Below the pieces are notes generated by a model, which was not told the DNA's origin, did not search any database, and worked only from the letters and a program-made list of their open reading frames with translations. 64,000 nucleotides of DNA, from IMG/VR virus record IMGVR_UViG_3300017917_005108, positions 1 through 64,000 of that record. One strand, given 5' to 3'. Position numbers and translations under genes: made by a program. Within the stretch, counting starts at the first letter, position 1. The number at the start of each line of letters is the position of its first letter. This DNA is from a virus. Shown here piece by piece: positions 34,246 to 44,100 of this stretch.

Positions 34246-36217
34246 AAATAGTTCCATATACAACACCTGCCCCTATATTATTTACAGTAGCAGTATATCC
34301 GTTTAAATTAATTGCTTTGCCTGCAGCGCCACCTTGGCCTCCTCCATTTGAAGCTGATGCTCCATTAATACCTAAATTACCACCATTACCGCCAGGAGCA
34401 GCAGACGCACCAGCAGCGCCTCCTGTAAGATAACTGCCAGGGCTTGAAGCTTCTCCTACACCAGATGCGCAATCTCCTAGCGCCAACCCTTGACCAACAT
34501 TTATTCCAGCGCCACCACCTGAGCGACCACCTCTAATTGCTCCAAATATAATATTAGTTGATCTTCCTCCTCCTCCTGCACCTCCACCGCCACCTATAAT
34601 ACCTGAGTTATTAATTGTTAGATTATAGTTTAAGTTAATTGCATTTCCACCAGAATTGCCATTTAAAAACTCACATACGCCATTGCCACCCTTACCAGCC
34701 ACGACACCATTTGCAGGTGAATTGGTTCCATCAGATACAGCTGGTACTACCAATGTAATATTTGATCCAGCAGGCCAGCTACCGGTATCTAATGCTGCTG
34801 TTCCTGTTGAAGTGCTTCCTATATTTCCTATTACAGTAAATGAAATGTTTACTGGGTTATTGGATGAATCACCGGTTTGAGATTCATAAGATGATCTAAG
34901 ATTTACATTATAAGTAGTTGAGCTAGCGGAACCAATAGTTAGATTACTAGGTGTGTTAGTTGGAGTAGGCGTAGGTGTTGGAGTTGGGGTAGGTGTAGGA
35001 GTGGGAGTTGGTGTGGGGGTAACGCAAATTTGCATTACTGCTGGTAGCCCACCAAAAGGATTAGTAAATCCAGTGGCATTGTTGCAATAGTACACAGTAG
35101 CTCCGGAGCCTAAGTCATTACCAACGCCTAAGCTTGGAGCATTTCCAGAAAAATAAATACCCGATAAGCTATCACAACTACCAAACACAAGATCATCTAC
35201 TAGTGTTACACTACTTGGAATGGTAATATCTTTTAAGAGTTTGCAAACTGAAAATGCATTACCCAGAATAGTAGTTACACTGTTAGGTATATTGACGCTT
35301 GAAAGCCCATAAAGATTCCGGGCAAAACAATAATAATCAAGGGTTGTTACACTGTTTGGAATTGTATAAGCATCTTTTCTGCCAGCAGGGTAAGTCAGCA
35401 AAGTAGTTTGATTTTTGTCAAATAGTACTCCATTGATAGAGCTGTAATTAGGATTAGCAGGGTTTACATTGATGCTTGATAGTGAAGTACAGGATGAAAA
35501 GGTACGGCTGGCTATAGATGCTAGCCCGCTACCTAACTCTACAGATCCAGTAAGAGCAAAACAATACCTAAAAGAACTACTTCCAAAAGTGGTCACATTT
35601 TTAAGGCTAGGAATAGTAACTAGATAAGAACATGAGGTGAAAGCTTGTGAACCTATGTTAGTTACGTTAGAGCCACCCTCTACACTTATTAGACTGCCTT
35701 GATTATAAAACGCATTACTACCAATGCTGGTGACACCAGAGCCAATGACTATATTGGTAAGTGTTTTACTTGTATTGTAACTGTTTGATGTTAATGTGGT
35801 ATCAGAACTCTGTGAGGTAGTATTGTCACTATAAAAGAACACAGTATGTACGGGTGGTAGCGTGGGTGTAGGCGTAGATGTCGGAGTATTTGTTGGTGTA
35901 GGTGTTGGTGTAGGGGTAAATGTTGGAGTGGGAGTGGGAGAAGGTGTTGGTGTATTAGTTGGAGTAGGTGTAGGCGTAGGAGTACCTACTGGTGTAAAAT
36001 TAACTGGTATTGTGTTTAAATCAAATACATAATCTTTATTTGGTTCTAATGAAGTTAAAGTATTAGTAACGCTATTTGGGGTAAAAGTAATTAAACCTGT
36101 TCCAGCAGTATTAGGAGTAATAATTCTATTAATTTTATTTTTATCAGGAAAATTAGGTAAGAAGCATCCTTCTGCTTCTGTGTATTTAGTAATTATTTTA
36201 TTTTTGTTTATATTCAT
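34241..36217 (-). CDS. Modular adhesin: N-module, Pro-Thr linker, BspA-type LRR, Pro-Thr linker, Gly-rich tip
   Basis: 658 residues. 1-76: N-terminal module shared with the RCC1 protein ([17 protein letters not shown] ... [15 protein letters not shown]). 78-118: Pro-Thr linker. 120-390: BspA-type leucine-rich repeats ([40 protein letters not shown]). 399-422: second Pro-Thr linker. 423-658: beta then Gly-rich segment ([27 protein letters not shown]), reminiscent of polyglycine-II-type receptor-binding tips such as gp38 adhesins. Exposed virion surface is inferred. The start overlaps the upstream stop by 4 nt. Confidence 0.8.
   Translation of the reverse strand: MNINKNKIITKYTEAEGCFLPNFPDKNKINRIITPNTAGTGLITFTPNSVTNTLTSLEPNKDYVFDLNTIPVNFTPVGTPTPTPTPTNTPTPSPTPTPTFTPTPTPTPTNTPTSTPTPTLPPVHTVFFYSDNTTSQSSDTTLTSNSYNTSKTLTNIVIGSGVTSIGSNAFYNQGSLISVEGGSNVTNIGSQAFTSCSYLVTIPSLKNVTTFGSSSFRYCFALTGSVELGSGLASIASRTFSSCTSLSSINVNPANPNYSSINGVLFDKNQTTLLTYPAGRKDAYTIPNSVTTLDYYCFARNLYGLSSVNIPNSVTTILGNAFSVCKLLKDITIPSSVTLVDDLVFGSCDSLSGIYFSGNAPSLGVGNDLGSGATVYYCNNATGFTNPFGGLPAVMQICVTPTPTPTPTPTPTPTPTPTPTNTPSNLTIGSASSTTYNVNLRSSYESQTGDSSNNPVNISFTVIGNIGSTSTGTAALDTGSWPAGSNITLVVPAVSDGTNSPANGVVAGKGGNGVCEFLNGNSGGNAINLNYNLTINNSGIIGGGGGAGGGGRSTNIIFGAIRGGRSGGGAGINVGQGLALGDCASGVGEASSPGSYLTGGAAGASAAPGGNGGNLGINGASASNGGGQGGAAGKAINLNGYTATVNNIGAGVVYGTIS
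34951..35020 (-). repeat. Pro-Thr coding tract (second linker of LRR adhesin)
   Basis: Joins the LRR domain to the Gly-rich C-terminal part. Same hexamer composition as the other tracts. Confidence 0.85.
35863..35982 (-). repeat. Pro-Thr coding tract (first linker of LRR adhesin)
   Basis: Follows the shared N-terminal module and includes NTPTPSPTP and NTPTSTPTP variants. Confidence 0.85.
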
Positions 36218-39200
36218 GGTATATACTCATATGTTACTACATTTCTAGATACGTCACCGCCACCTATTATATAGACTTTTTCTGAGCTGTCCTTTGTTAT
36301 TCCCTCTCCGCCGTAACCACCTTGATTTATTGAGGAGGAAACAAAAGATAAAACAGGCTGATTACCATTTGGGTAAACTGGATAGGTAATGACAATTCCG
36401 CTTGCAAGTGTTGTACTCCCTACAGCAATTAATCTTTTTACCCCGCCATTATTAGTGAAAATAGCATTCGATATACTATATGTAAAATTCAATGGAACGT
36501 TGGCCCAGGTAGCCCCGTTATCATTAGAGCATTTAAAAAACTGTGAGGTTGAGGGAAATTTAGCTAATCCCATAGCAACCCAATTGTTACTTCCATCTGT
36601 TGTAACTACTCTAAAATCAAAATTATCTGTATTAGGATCAGGATCTGGCCAGTCGTTCCATTGTAATTTTGACCAAGAGAGACCATTATCTGTAGATCTA
36701 TAATAAGCTTTGCTTAATCCTACAGCAACCCATACCCCATTACCGTAGTCTATAGATCTTATATCGGTGTTGACAGTACCTACTGATGGTTGAGAGATGG
36801 TAGTCCATGTGGCTCCGTTATCTGTCGATCTATATAATCCTCCATTTTGAACCCATGAAGCTATCCATACCCCATTACCATATTTTGCTACAGATTGATT
36901 GAATACCGTACTTTCAAGTTTTTTACTCCAGTTTAATCCATCAGTAGAGTATAGATATCTTGTATAAGGGCCTGGTGTATTTAAATCATCAAAGCTGCCG
37001 CTCATTATCCACAAACCATTACCATAAGCTATATCAAAAGGCTGAGTATTAATTGGAAGATTAGTCATCTTAGTCCAATTAACACCATCTGTTGATGTTA
37101 GATATTCATTATTGCCTGGGGGAGGTGTATTAAAATTAATAGCTGTGAATCTATTGTTACCATAAGCTACTTTATAAACTGCGCCATTAAAAGGTGCAGG
37201 TAACTTATTGCTATATAAAGTAAATCCAAGATCTCCTGGTATTTGTGTAGACGTTGGGGTAGGTGAAGGTGTTGGAGTAGGAGTAGGTGTAGGGGTAGCA
37301 GTAGGCGTTGGAGTGGGTGTGTTAGTAGGGGCAGGTGTAGGTGATGGTGTAGGAGTAGGTGTAGGTGCAAAAGGATCGTAATTAATTATATAAGGAATAA
37401 CTGATGAGTTAATCAAATAATATCTGCCAGCAGAAAGGTATTGCATAGTGCTAGGTCCACCAGGCTTATAAATTAAGAATGTAGTTCCGTTTAAGTCTGT
37501 CCCAGTAATTCCTATGATGTTACTGTTACCATAATATCCTGGCATGAAAATGTCAGTCTGACTATTGTTGTAAACTATTTGCCAGTATTTGTTGACTTCT
37601 ATGCCCAGAGGGTTAAGAGTGGGAGTAGGCGTAGGTGTAGGAGTAGGGGTAGGAGTGGGTGTAGGAGTGGGTGTAGGAGTAGGGCCTTGACGAGGTCTAG
37701 TATATAAATTGTATATTTTTAATATAGAAGATCCAGTATTTGCAAAAGTAAATGAATATAAGCTTTCTTGTGTAGTACTAATGGTTGCATTAGTTGTTAT
37801 ATAAACAGGATTATTATCTATAGAAGTTTCAGAAAAATTATAGGCAGATAGATAATTTTGAGCATATATAGGCGAATAGTTATTAAAGAAAGAATGATTA
37901 GGGAAGGGCGGTGAAATTAAATCTACATCATAGAATACATTAAACGAGGTAACATTTGTAGCTACTGTTATGTTATAAGACTCAGTAGATTTTACAAATA
38001 TATCTAAGCCATTTTTATCTATATAGTATGTAGATTCTTTAGGCAACACTTGATATGAAATTACATCTGTAGAAAGTAATTTAAAGTTTGTAACATAGTT
38101 AGCAGAATCAGCTTCTGCTACAATCATATTTTTATAGATATCATTGCTCAATCCTATTTTGTTTAGAGCGTTTATATTTTCTACATCATAATAAGATAGA
38201 GGTACGGAAGTAAAAGCAAGGTTAAAAATGTTAAAAACTGAATTTCCATTTATAACAGTTACAGAAGGTGTATAAAGTGTTAGGTTTTCATTTTGAGGAT
38301 AATATTCATGCTTTGGATATACAAACTTTGGATTACCTGGCTGATATCCAAAAGTATTAGAAGCATTAGGGTCTATGTTTGTATAATTAACTATAATTTC
38401 TTTTTCTACATCTAATATTTCAGAACCATCTCCAAAATCATATATAACTTTTAAAGTAGTATAAAAAGAATTATCTATAGCTGAGGGTATAAAAGTTAAA
38501 GTATATGGACCTTTTAAAATTCCTAAATTTATATTTTCTATCGTATTTTGTATTTGATATCCCCATGGAAAAAACAACCCACCATATGTAGATAAAGTAT
38601 ATGCAGATGTTTGACCAAATAAAAATGTTGATGTATAATAGTCGTTTAATACTTCTGCCTGTGAGAGCGCGGTGTTATAAATTTTTACACTTTGCACATT
38701 ACCCTTAAACCCCTCTCCGTTTGTTGGATCATTAGTAGGATCAGCTCTTCCTATTAAAAACGGCGCAGTGTTGGTTGCTGATAATGTTGTTGCAGCTGCA
38801 GAAAAATCTAAATCAAAACCACTAATATTTAAAACTAAATTAGTTGCAACATGTGATTGACTAGGACATAAAAACTTTTTAGATCCGTTTACATAGCACT
38901 GTAATATTTTGCTGGACTGATCTACTACTAATGCAACATGGTTATAACCATTTATAATACAGTTATCAATAGTAGTATGATAGATTGCACTAAGTGGACT
39001 CGGACTAAGCCCTGATCCAATACCAACATAAACATTTTTATTAGCAGTTTGTATTATATATCCAGGGCTAAAAAACCAATGTCCTTTATTTACAACTCTT
39101 TGCAAACTACTTCTTCCTGATGAAAAAATAGCAGTAATAGTAAAGCTGTTTTGTTCAAAATTAAATCTTTTATCATTATCAGCTGATAATACGGAAAGAC

Positions 39201-39510
39201 TACTGTAGAGAGTGTTATTTAAAGAATATACTCCAGTATTACTTGTTCTGTTTAATTTTAAATCATTTGTTTGAGTGGTAGAGGTATCATTAGCTGATAC
39301 CGTACTATATCTTGATTCAGGGTCTTCTGTATCTATTTTTAATACTTGAGGTGTTATGCTTGCAGAAAGAACTGTAAAAACACCGCCATCTACGTTATTT
39401 GGATATGTAAAGGCTGTTCCGTATACAGGATCTAAGAAAAACCAGTGATTTAAGTAATTTGGCTTTCCAGATATTTGATAACTGGACAGTATTACATTAA
39501 GAAAATTCAC
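36214..39510 (-). CDS. Modular adhesin: LamG, PKD-like, two Pro-Thr linkers, BNR-type propeller
   Basis: 1098 residues, GTG start. 120-300: LamG/concanavalin-like domain (NGYNHVALVVDQSSKILQCYVNGSKKF; VQSVKIYNTALSQAEV). About 350-430: PKD-like strand IYDFGDGSE. 607-631 and 713-753: Pro-Thr linkers flanking the module NIIGITGTDLNGTTFLIY, shared with neighbouring adhesins. 754-1098: repeated BNR/Ycf48-type blades (STDGVNWTKM, STDNGATWTTI, STDNGLSWSKL, SNDNGATWANV) forming a propeller. The Asp-box repeats may bind sialic-acid-like or other glycans. The octamer is exactly 5 nt upstream of the GTG. Confidence 0.8.
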   Translation of the reverse strand: MNFLNVILSSYQISGKPNYLNHWFFLDPVYGTAFTYPNNVDGGVFTVLSASITPQVLKIDTEDPESRYSTVSANDTSTTQTNDLKLNRTSNTGVYSLNNTLYSSLSVLSADNDKRFNFEQNSFTITAIFSSGRSSLQRVVNKGHWFFSPGYIIQTANKNVYVGIGSGLSPSPLSAIYHTTIDNCIINGYNHVALVVDQSSKILQCYVNGSKKFLCPSQSHVATNLVLNISGFDLDFSAAATTLSATNTAPFLIGRADPTNDPTNGEGFKGNVQSVKIYNTALSQAEVLNDYYTSTFLFGQTSAYTLSTYGGLFFPWGYQIQNTIENINLGILKGPYTLTFIPSAIDNSFYTTLKVIYDFGDGSEILDVEKEIIVNYTNIDPNASNTFGYQPGNPKFVYPKHEYYPQNENLTLYTPSVTVINGNSVFNIFNLAFTSVPLSYYDVENINALNKIGLSNDIYKNMIVAEADSANYVTNFKLLSTDVISYQVLPKESTYYIDKNGLDIFVKSTESYNITVATNVTSFNVFYDVDLISPPFPNHSFFNNYSPIYAQNYLSAYNFSETSIDNNPVYITTNATISTTQESLYSFTFANTGSSILKIYNLYTRPRQGPTPTPTPTPTPTPTPTPTPTPTLNPLGIEVNKYWQIVYNNSQTDIFMPGYYGNSNIIGITGTDLNGTTFLIYKPGGPSTMQYLSAGRYYLINSSVIPYIINYDPFAPTPTPTPSPTPAPTNTPTPTPTATPTPTPTPTPSPTPTSTQIPGDLGFTLYSNKLPAPFNGAVYKVAYGNNRFTAINFNTPPPGNNEYLTSTDGVNWTKMTNLPINTQPFDIAYGNGLWIMSGSFDDLNTPGPYTRYLYSTDGLNWSKKLESTVFNQSVAKYGNGVWIASWVQNGGLYRSTDNGATWTTISQPSVGTVNTDIRSIDYGNGVWVAVGLSKAYYRSTDNGLSWSKLQWNDWPDPDPNTDNFDFRVVTTDGSNNWVAMGLAKFPSTSQFFKCSNDNGATWANVPLNFTYSISNAIFTNNGGVKRLIAVGSTTLASGIVITYPVYPNGNQPVLSFVSSSINQGGYGGEGITKDSSEKVYIIGGGDVSRNVVTYEYIP
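37251..37368 (-). repeat. Pro-Thr coding tract before BNR propeller
   Basis: Leads into the propeller domain; same hexamer pattern. Confidence 0.85.
37618..37683 (-). repeat. Pro-Thr coding tract before the repeated module
   Basis: About 11 Pro-Thr units between the PKD-like part and the repeated module. Confidence 0.85.
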
Positions 39511-39515
39511 TTAAT

Positions 39516-39523
39516 TATTTAAT
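39516..39523 (-). promoter_or_regulatory. T4-type late promoter octamer ATTAAATA
   Basis: ATTAAATA, spacer ATTAA (5 nt), then the GTG of the BNR adhesin. It likely drives the coupled BNR and LRR adhesin genes together. Confidence 0.55.
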
Positions 39524-39562
39524 TTTATATTATATTATCCAATATATAAATACATCTTTATG

Positions 39563-41125
39563 TTACTGTAACAATGCAAAGCTTTCTAAAGCTCCAGCTT
39601 GAGCTGCTGACCAGCTACCAGATATCTGACTAAATGCACCTCTTGTTGTTGTATCACCCAGTCCTAATTGACCGTATTCATTATATCCTGTTCCTAGTAA
39701 TACAGTACTATTAGCTGATAATCCTATTGTATGACCTAATCCAGCTCCTACAAATTGAGACCAGGTACCTGTCATTGATGTAAATGTTGTATAATTTGTA
39801 AAGGAACTAAACCCTAGCTGGCCTAAATTATTAGCTCCAGTACCGAATAGTTTATAATAACTACCGTTTGCAGATATACCTATAGTGAATGCACTGCCAG
39901 TGCTTACAAGAGTTGAAGATGAAATTACATGTACAACAGTAAATGTTGTTCTATCTGTAGTATCTCCTACACCCAACTGACCCCTATTATTACTGCCAGT
40001 CCCATACCACCTACAATTTGCAAAAGGTGTACCAGAGGATAGAGCAAGAGTATGGTTATAGCCAGGTGATATACTATCCCAATTTCCAGGTAGTCTATTA
40101 AACCCATTTCTACTAATTCTATCTCCTAACCCGAGTTGACCTGATAAGTTATTTCCTGTGGTAAACCATACACTATTAGGTGTAGCTGATTGTGCAAATA
40201 CATAATTATCACCTGCAAGTACTGTATTCCAACTACCTGTTAGCTGAACAAAGGTATTAGATGTTGCGGGTATATTAGCTTGCAAACTAGTCAAAGTACC
40301 AGCTGCAAACATAGTATTTGTACCAGCAGAAATAGCTACTGTAAATGCACCTGCTGGAGCTATATAATCCCAGTTTCCATTTACAATAGTATAAGTTGAT
40401 TTGTTAGTGTTGTCACCTACACCTAACTGACCTTCTGTATTTCTACCCGCAGCATACCACGTAGTGGTGCCTGTACTTCTAGCAAACGTATATAGATATG
40501 TATTGCTCTTTGTAGATTTAAATATGTCAAAGTTTCCTGGTACATTACCAAATGAATTCATTTGACTACCTGTACCGGATTCACCGTAAATATTAGATCC
40601 TGCTCTTCTAATTATATAAGTTGGTACTGTAGGTGTAGGCGTGGGTGTATTAGAAGGTGTGGGTGAAGGTGTTGGTGTGTTGGTAGGTGTAGGTGTGGGT
40701 GTATTAGTAGGTGTATTAGTTGGGGTAGGCGTAGGTGTATTGGTAGGTGTTGGTGAAGGCGTAATAGTGGGTGTATTGGTAGGTGTCGGTGTAGGTGTAA
40801 TTGTAGGCGTCGGTGTAGGAGTATTTGTAGTAAAGATTGTAGGTGTGGGAGTCGGAGAAGGAGTTGGTGTGGGAGTTGGAGTTGGTGTGGGACAAATAAT
40901 AGTATAGGGAACTGTATTAGAAATAAACAAATAGTCTGTATTTGGAAAAACGTGATTTAAGGTATTTAAAGAACTTAATGGGTTGTATGTTAATAGATAA
41001 TTTCCAGTTGAACCTATTCCTATTATCTTATTGATATTCAAACGACTAGGAAAAGCTGATAGGGGTATAGGTGTAGATGTTGTACACCCTAGATTAACAA
41101 ATTCATATATGTTAGAAATTGTCAT
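39563..41125 (-). CDS. Modular adhesin: N-module, long Pro-Thr linker, RCC1 propeller
   Basis: 520 residues. 1-77: shared module ([17 protein letters not shown] ... [14 protein letters not shown]). 78-166: the longest Pro-Thr linker. 167-520: RCC1-type repeats, each with GxNxxGQLGxGDxxxxxxF (for example [53 protein letters not shown]), a seven-bladed propeller. RCC1 repeats are rare in characterised phage fibres; here they presumably act as a binding tip. The perfect late octamer lies 11 nt before the ATG. Confidence 0.82.
   Translation of the reverse strand: MTISNIYEFVNLGCTTSTPIPLSAFPSRLNINKIIGIGSTGNYLLTYNPLSSLNTLNHVFPNTDYLFISNTVPYTIICPTPTPTPTPTPSPTPTPTIFTTNTPTPTPTITPTPTPTNTPTITPSPTPTNTPTPTPTNTPTNTPTPTPTNTPTPSPTPSNTPTPTPTVPTYIIRRAGSNIYGESGTGSQMNSFGNVPGNFDIFKSTKSNTYLYTFARSTGTTTWYAAGRNTEGQLGVGDNTNKSTYTIVNGNWDYIAPAGAFTVAISAGTNTMFAAGTLTSLQANIPATSNTFVQLTGSWNTVLAGDNYVFAQSATPNSVWFTTGNNLSGQLGLGDRISRNGFNRLPGNWDSISPGYNHTLALSSGTPFANCRWYGTGSNNRGQLGVGDTTDRTTFTVVHVISSSTLVSTGSAFTIGISANGSYYKLFGTGANNLGQLGFSSFTNYTTFTSMTGTWSQFVGAGLGHTIGLSANSTVLLGTGYNEYGQLGLGDTTTRGAFSQISGSWSAAQAGALESFALLQ
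40629..40891 (-). repeat. Pro-Thr coding tract of RCC1 adhesin (longest)
   Basis: About 88 codons of PTP/NTP/SPTP repeats. Opposite-strand reading gives an artefactual Gly-Val ORF. Confidence 0.88.
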
Positions 41126-41136
41126 TTATTATTATA

Positions 41137-41144
41137 TATTTATA
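41137..41144 (-). promoter_or_regulatory. T4 consensus late promoter octamer TATAAATA
   Basis: Perfect TATAAATA, 11 nt before ATG at 41125. Predicted leader is about 6 nt, the one clear exception to the 5-nt rule. Confidence 0.55.
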
Positions 41145-44100
41145 ACACCTGAACAGAGCCAGGTGCAAATATCCCTTCATAATTAGTTTGTGTATTAAAC
41201 TTAAAGTATGTAAATTTTTGACCTAGATATATTGGATCAAAGTTTACAGTAGCAACAAAAGCATTATTAATATAGATATCCATTGTTAATGGTAAATCAG
41301 TTGGATACTTGTTATCATAGGAAAGAATATCGCTTTGATACAATGAAGCAAATGAAACACCATAATAGCCTACAACGCCTCCGGAGATCGGTATCTGTAT
41401 AGAGGAATCAAATGTAGTAGGCTCTACAGGAGTACTATAATCATTATTAAAGTAGCCATTAATATTGAAGTTTTTAATTTTTAATGTAGCAGCTGTTAGA
41501 CCAGAGCTATATGATAAACAAGGTCTAACTGCGTTAGGCGTTAAATCACCAAAATTATAATCAAGATAGGTAGAAAAATCTCTAGCACTTAATTCTTTTT
41601 GTTGAACTATAACTCTTTTACCTAAATCACAAAATCTAATTCTTATTCTTCTATATACAGGCAAATCTGTACCAGTTATTTGTTGATAAATTGAAATTGG
41701 ATTGTCAAAGCTAGATAAAGAGTTAGTTCTTGTTATAACTTGATAGTTATCATAAAATCCGCCTCTTAATGTTATAGAGTTTGATACGCTTGTAGGTAAT
41801 CCAGTTACACCATAACTTGAAGTGCCAAAATTACCAGTTGAGTCAAAGCCTATACCTAAGATACCACTATAAAGACCGTTATAATTTATAAATGCTGCGC
41901 CACCTGTTGAATTAGTACTCAAGTAATTAGCGTTTGTATAATTCAACCCATATCCTGGTGCGCCACCACTTACTATAGGTGTGTAACCTATTAAAGATAC
42001 ACAGAATCCTTCTCCTGCTTGTGTTGTTGAACCGTAGAAAGCATAATCAAAAGTAATTACTATATCTTTTCTTGTATCAAAACCGCTTGTGCTATAAATT
42101 AGAGTGCTTTTTGCACTTACAGGTAACGTATAAAAGCCTGTTGGGTAAATTGTCATGGTTGTAGTGGCTGAACCAGAATAATTACCGTTCACCGAAACAG
42201 CACTTACTGTATAAGAACCTGTTTCAATTGGAGTGACAAAACTACCTGAAGAAAGATAATAGGTTAACAACCCTACACCGGGATAAGAAGGTGAAAACGC
42301 TGACACGCTCTTTGGACTACCTGTATAAACAAAGCTGGTATTTGTAAATTGTATAAAATTAGAAATGTCTAATCTTGTTAGTGTAATATCAAATAAAGCT
42401 GTTGCAGGAGCAAAAACTGTAGTGGATAAAGAGCTTACTAAAACTGTTATTGTACCTGTACCAGATAAAGCAGAAACTGTTGGACTTAAAGTCTTACCAG
42501 GACCACTTAGAACTGTATAAAATGTTTGTAATCTGTTACCCAGGTATGATGCAGTTGCTGATAAGTCTAGGGTTTGTGTGTATTGAAGTGTTGCAGGCAG
42601 AGAAGGCTGAACTATAGATATTTTAGGAACAGGCTGGCTTACAGTATTGTTGGGTTCATCAGGGTATAAGACGACTCCCTGAGTAGACATGTGTGTATAC
42701 TGCTGATTGGAATAACTGGATCTGCCAGTTTTGTTGTTTGTATAATCATAAATGTAAGCGCCACCTGCGCACAGTGAGTAAAATAATGCATCTATAGATT
42801 CTGAATCTAGTAAATTGTTGTTTACATATGCTTCATAGGAAATTTTTGTAGAAGTAAGAACATTTATTGATGTTAAATTATTGTACTCGCAATGAATATA
42901 CTCTAACCCGGTGAGTGGTGTTAAATCTAATGTTGAAATGTTATTGTCTTGAATTTGAAGGTTGGTTATGTTTTTGCTGTAGTTTAAATTAATTGTAGAA
43001 AGATAATTTGTAAATGCTTGAAAATATATAAGAGACGAAAAAGCAGATAAATTGATACTGCTTAGCTGATTAGTATTAGCTGTAAACTCTGTTATACCGG
43101 AACATTTATGCAAAACGGTGAAATTGTTAATTTCTCTTAAACGGTTATTACTAATATTAACTGATGAAAGATTTACAGAGCCAGTAAAATCAAAAGACGT
43201 CAGTCCATTGTTATTGAGGCTTAGATAGGCTAGATTAGGGAGATTAGACAACGTAATGCTGTTAGCGTCTCCGCCTCCAAATACCAGATAGTTTAATACA
43301 GGGTAATTGGAAAAGTTAATAGATGAGATGTTATGATAATAAACATTTATTCGTTCCATTGTGCCTGGTAATGTTGGCAGCGATGTTAAGTTAGTATAAT
43401 AAAGAAAAATGCTTGATAAAACAGTACAATTTGTAAAATCAATAGAGTTTATAGGTCCATAATAATATATTTGATTTAAATTGTAGCAGTTAGAAAAATC
43501 TACAAATTTATTTGAAGATTGTATGCTGAGAAAATAGAAATAATTTAACTGTGGGTTGTTTTTTATATTAATGTTTTTTAATGGAGAGCCATCCATATAA
43601 ATGGTTTTTAAAACAGGAGCACCAGTCAGAGTGAATGCGCTCAACGAATTGTTGTATCTAGTAAAGAAAAAACTATCAAATGTTATAGAAGTTAAACTAG
43701 CAAAATAGTTGTTTTCAGTTTTAACTGCAGAAAGGTGCACATTTCCTGTAAAAACTAAAGTATCTATACTGCTTAGACCTTTAGTTAAATCTATTTCAGG
43801 GGCAGAAGTTCTGCAGTTAAAATATTTTAATGCACTCAATCCAGCTAGCTGCACAGATGATAGACTGTATGAATTAAGTGTTAATGATATTAAATTGTTT
43901 AGTGTATTGTAATTAAAGGAAGTGATAAAACGTGAGTTAGTAAACGCAATATTTTCTAAATTGTTAGGTATTGCAGGTAGAATTAAAGATCTTAGATTAG
44001 ATGTGGCTCCTAAGTCTAAAAATTTGAGGGCTGACAGACTTGATATATCTAATGAAGACAGGGATTGGCTATTAAAGAGGTTTAAAGCTGTTAGAGAGTC

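Noticed and set aside
32446-40891. Repeated hexamers considered as a CRISPR array or minisatellite
   Set aside because: They have no spacer structure, lie in frame in genes, and encode Pro-Thr linkers.
40641-40907. Gly-Val repeat ORF on the plus strand (also at 32458-32661)
   Set aside because: It is the antisense of the Pro-Thr linker tract; repeat composition alone keeps the frame open.
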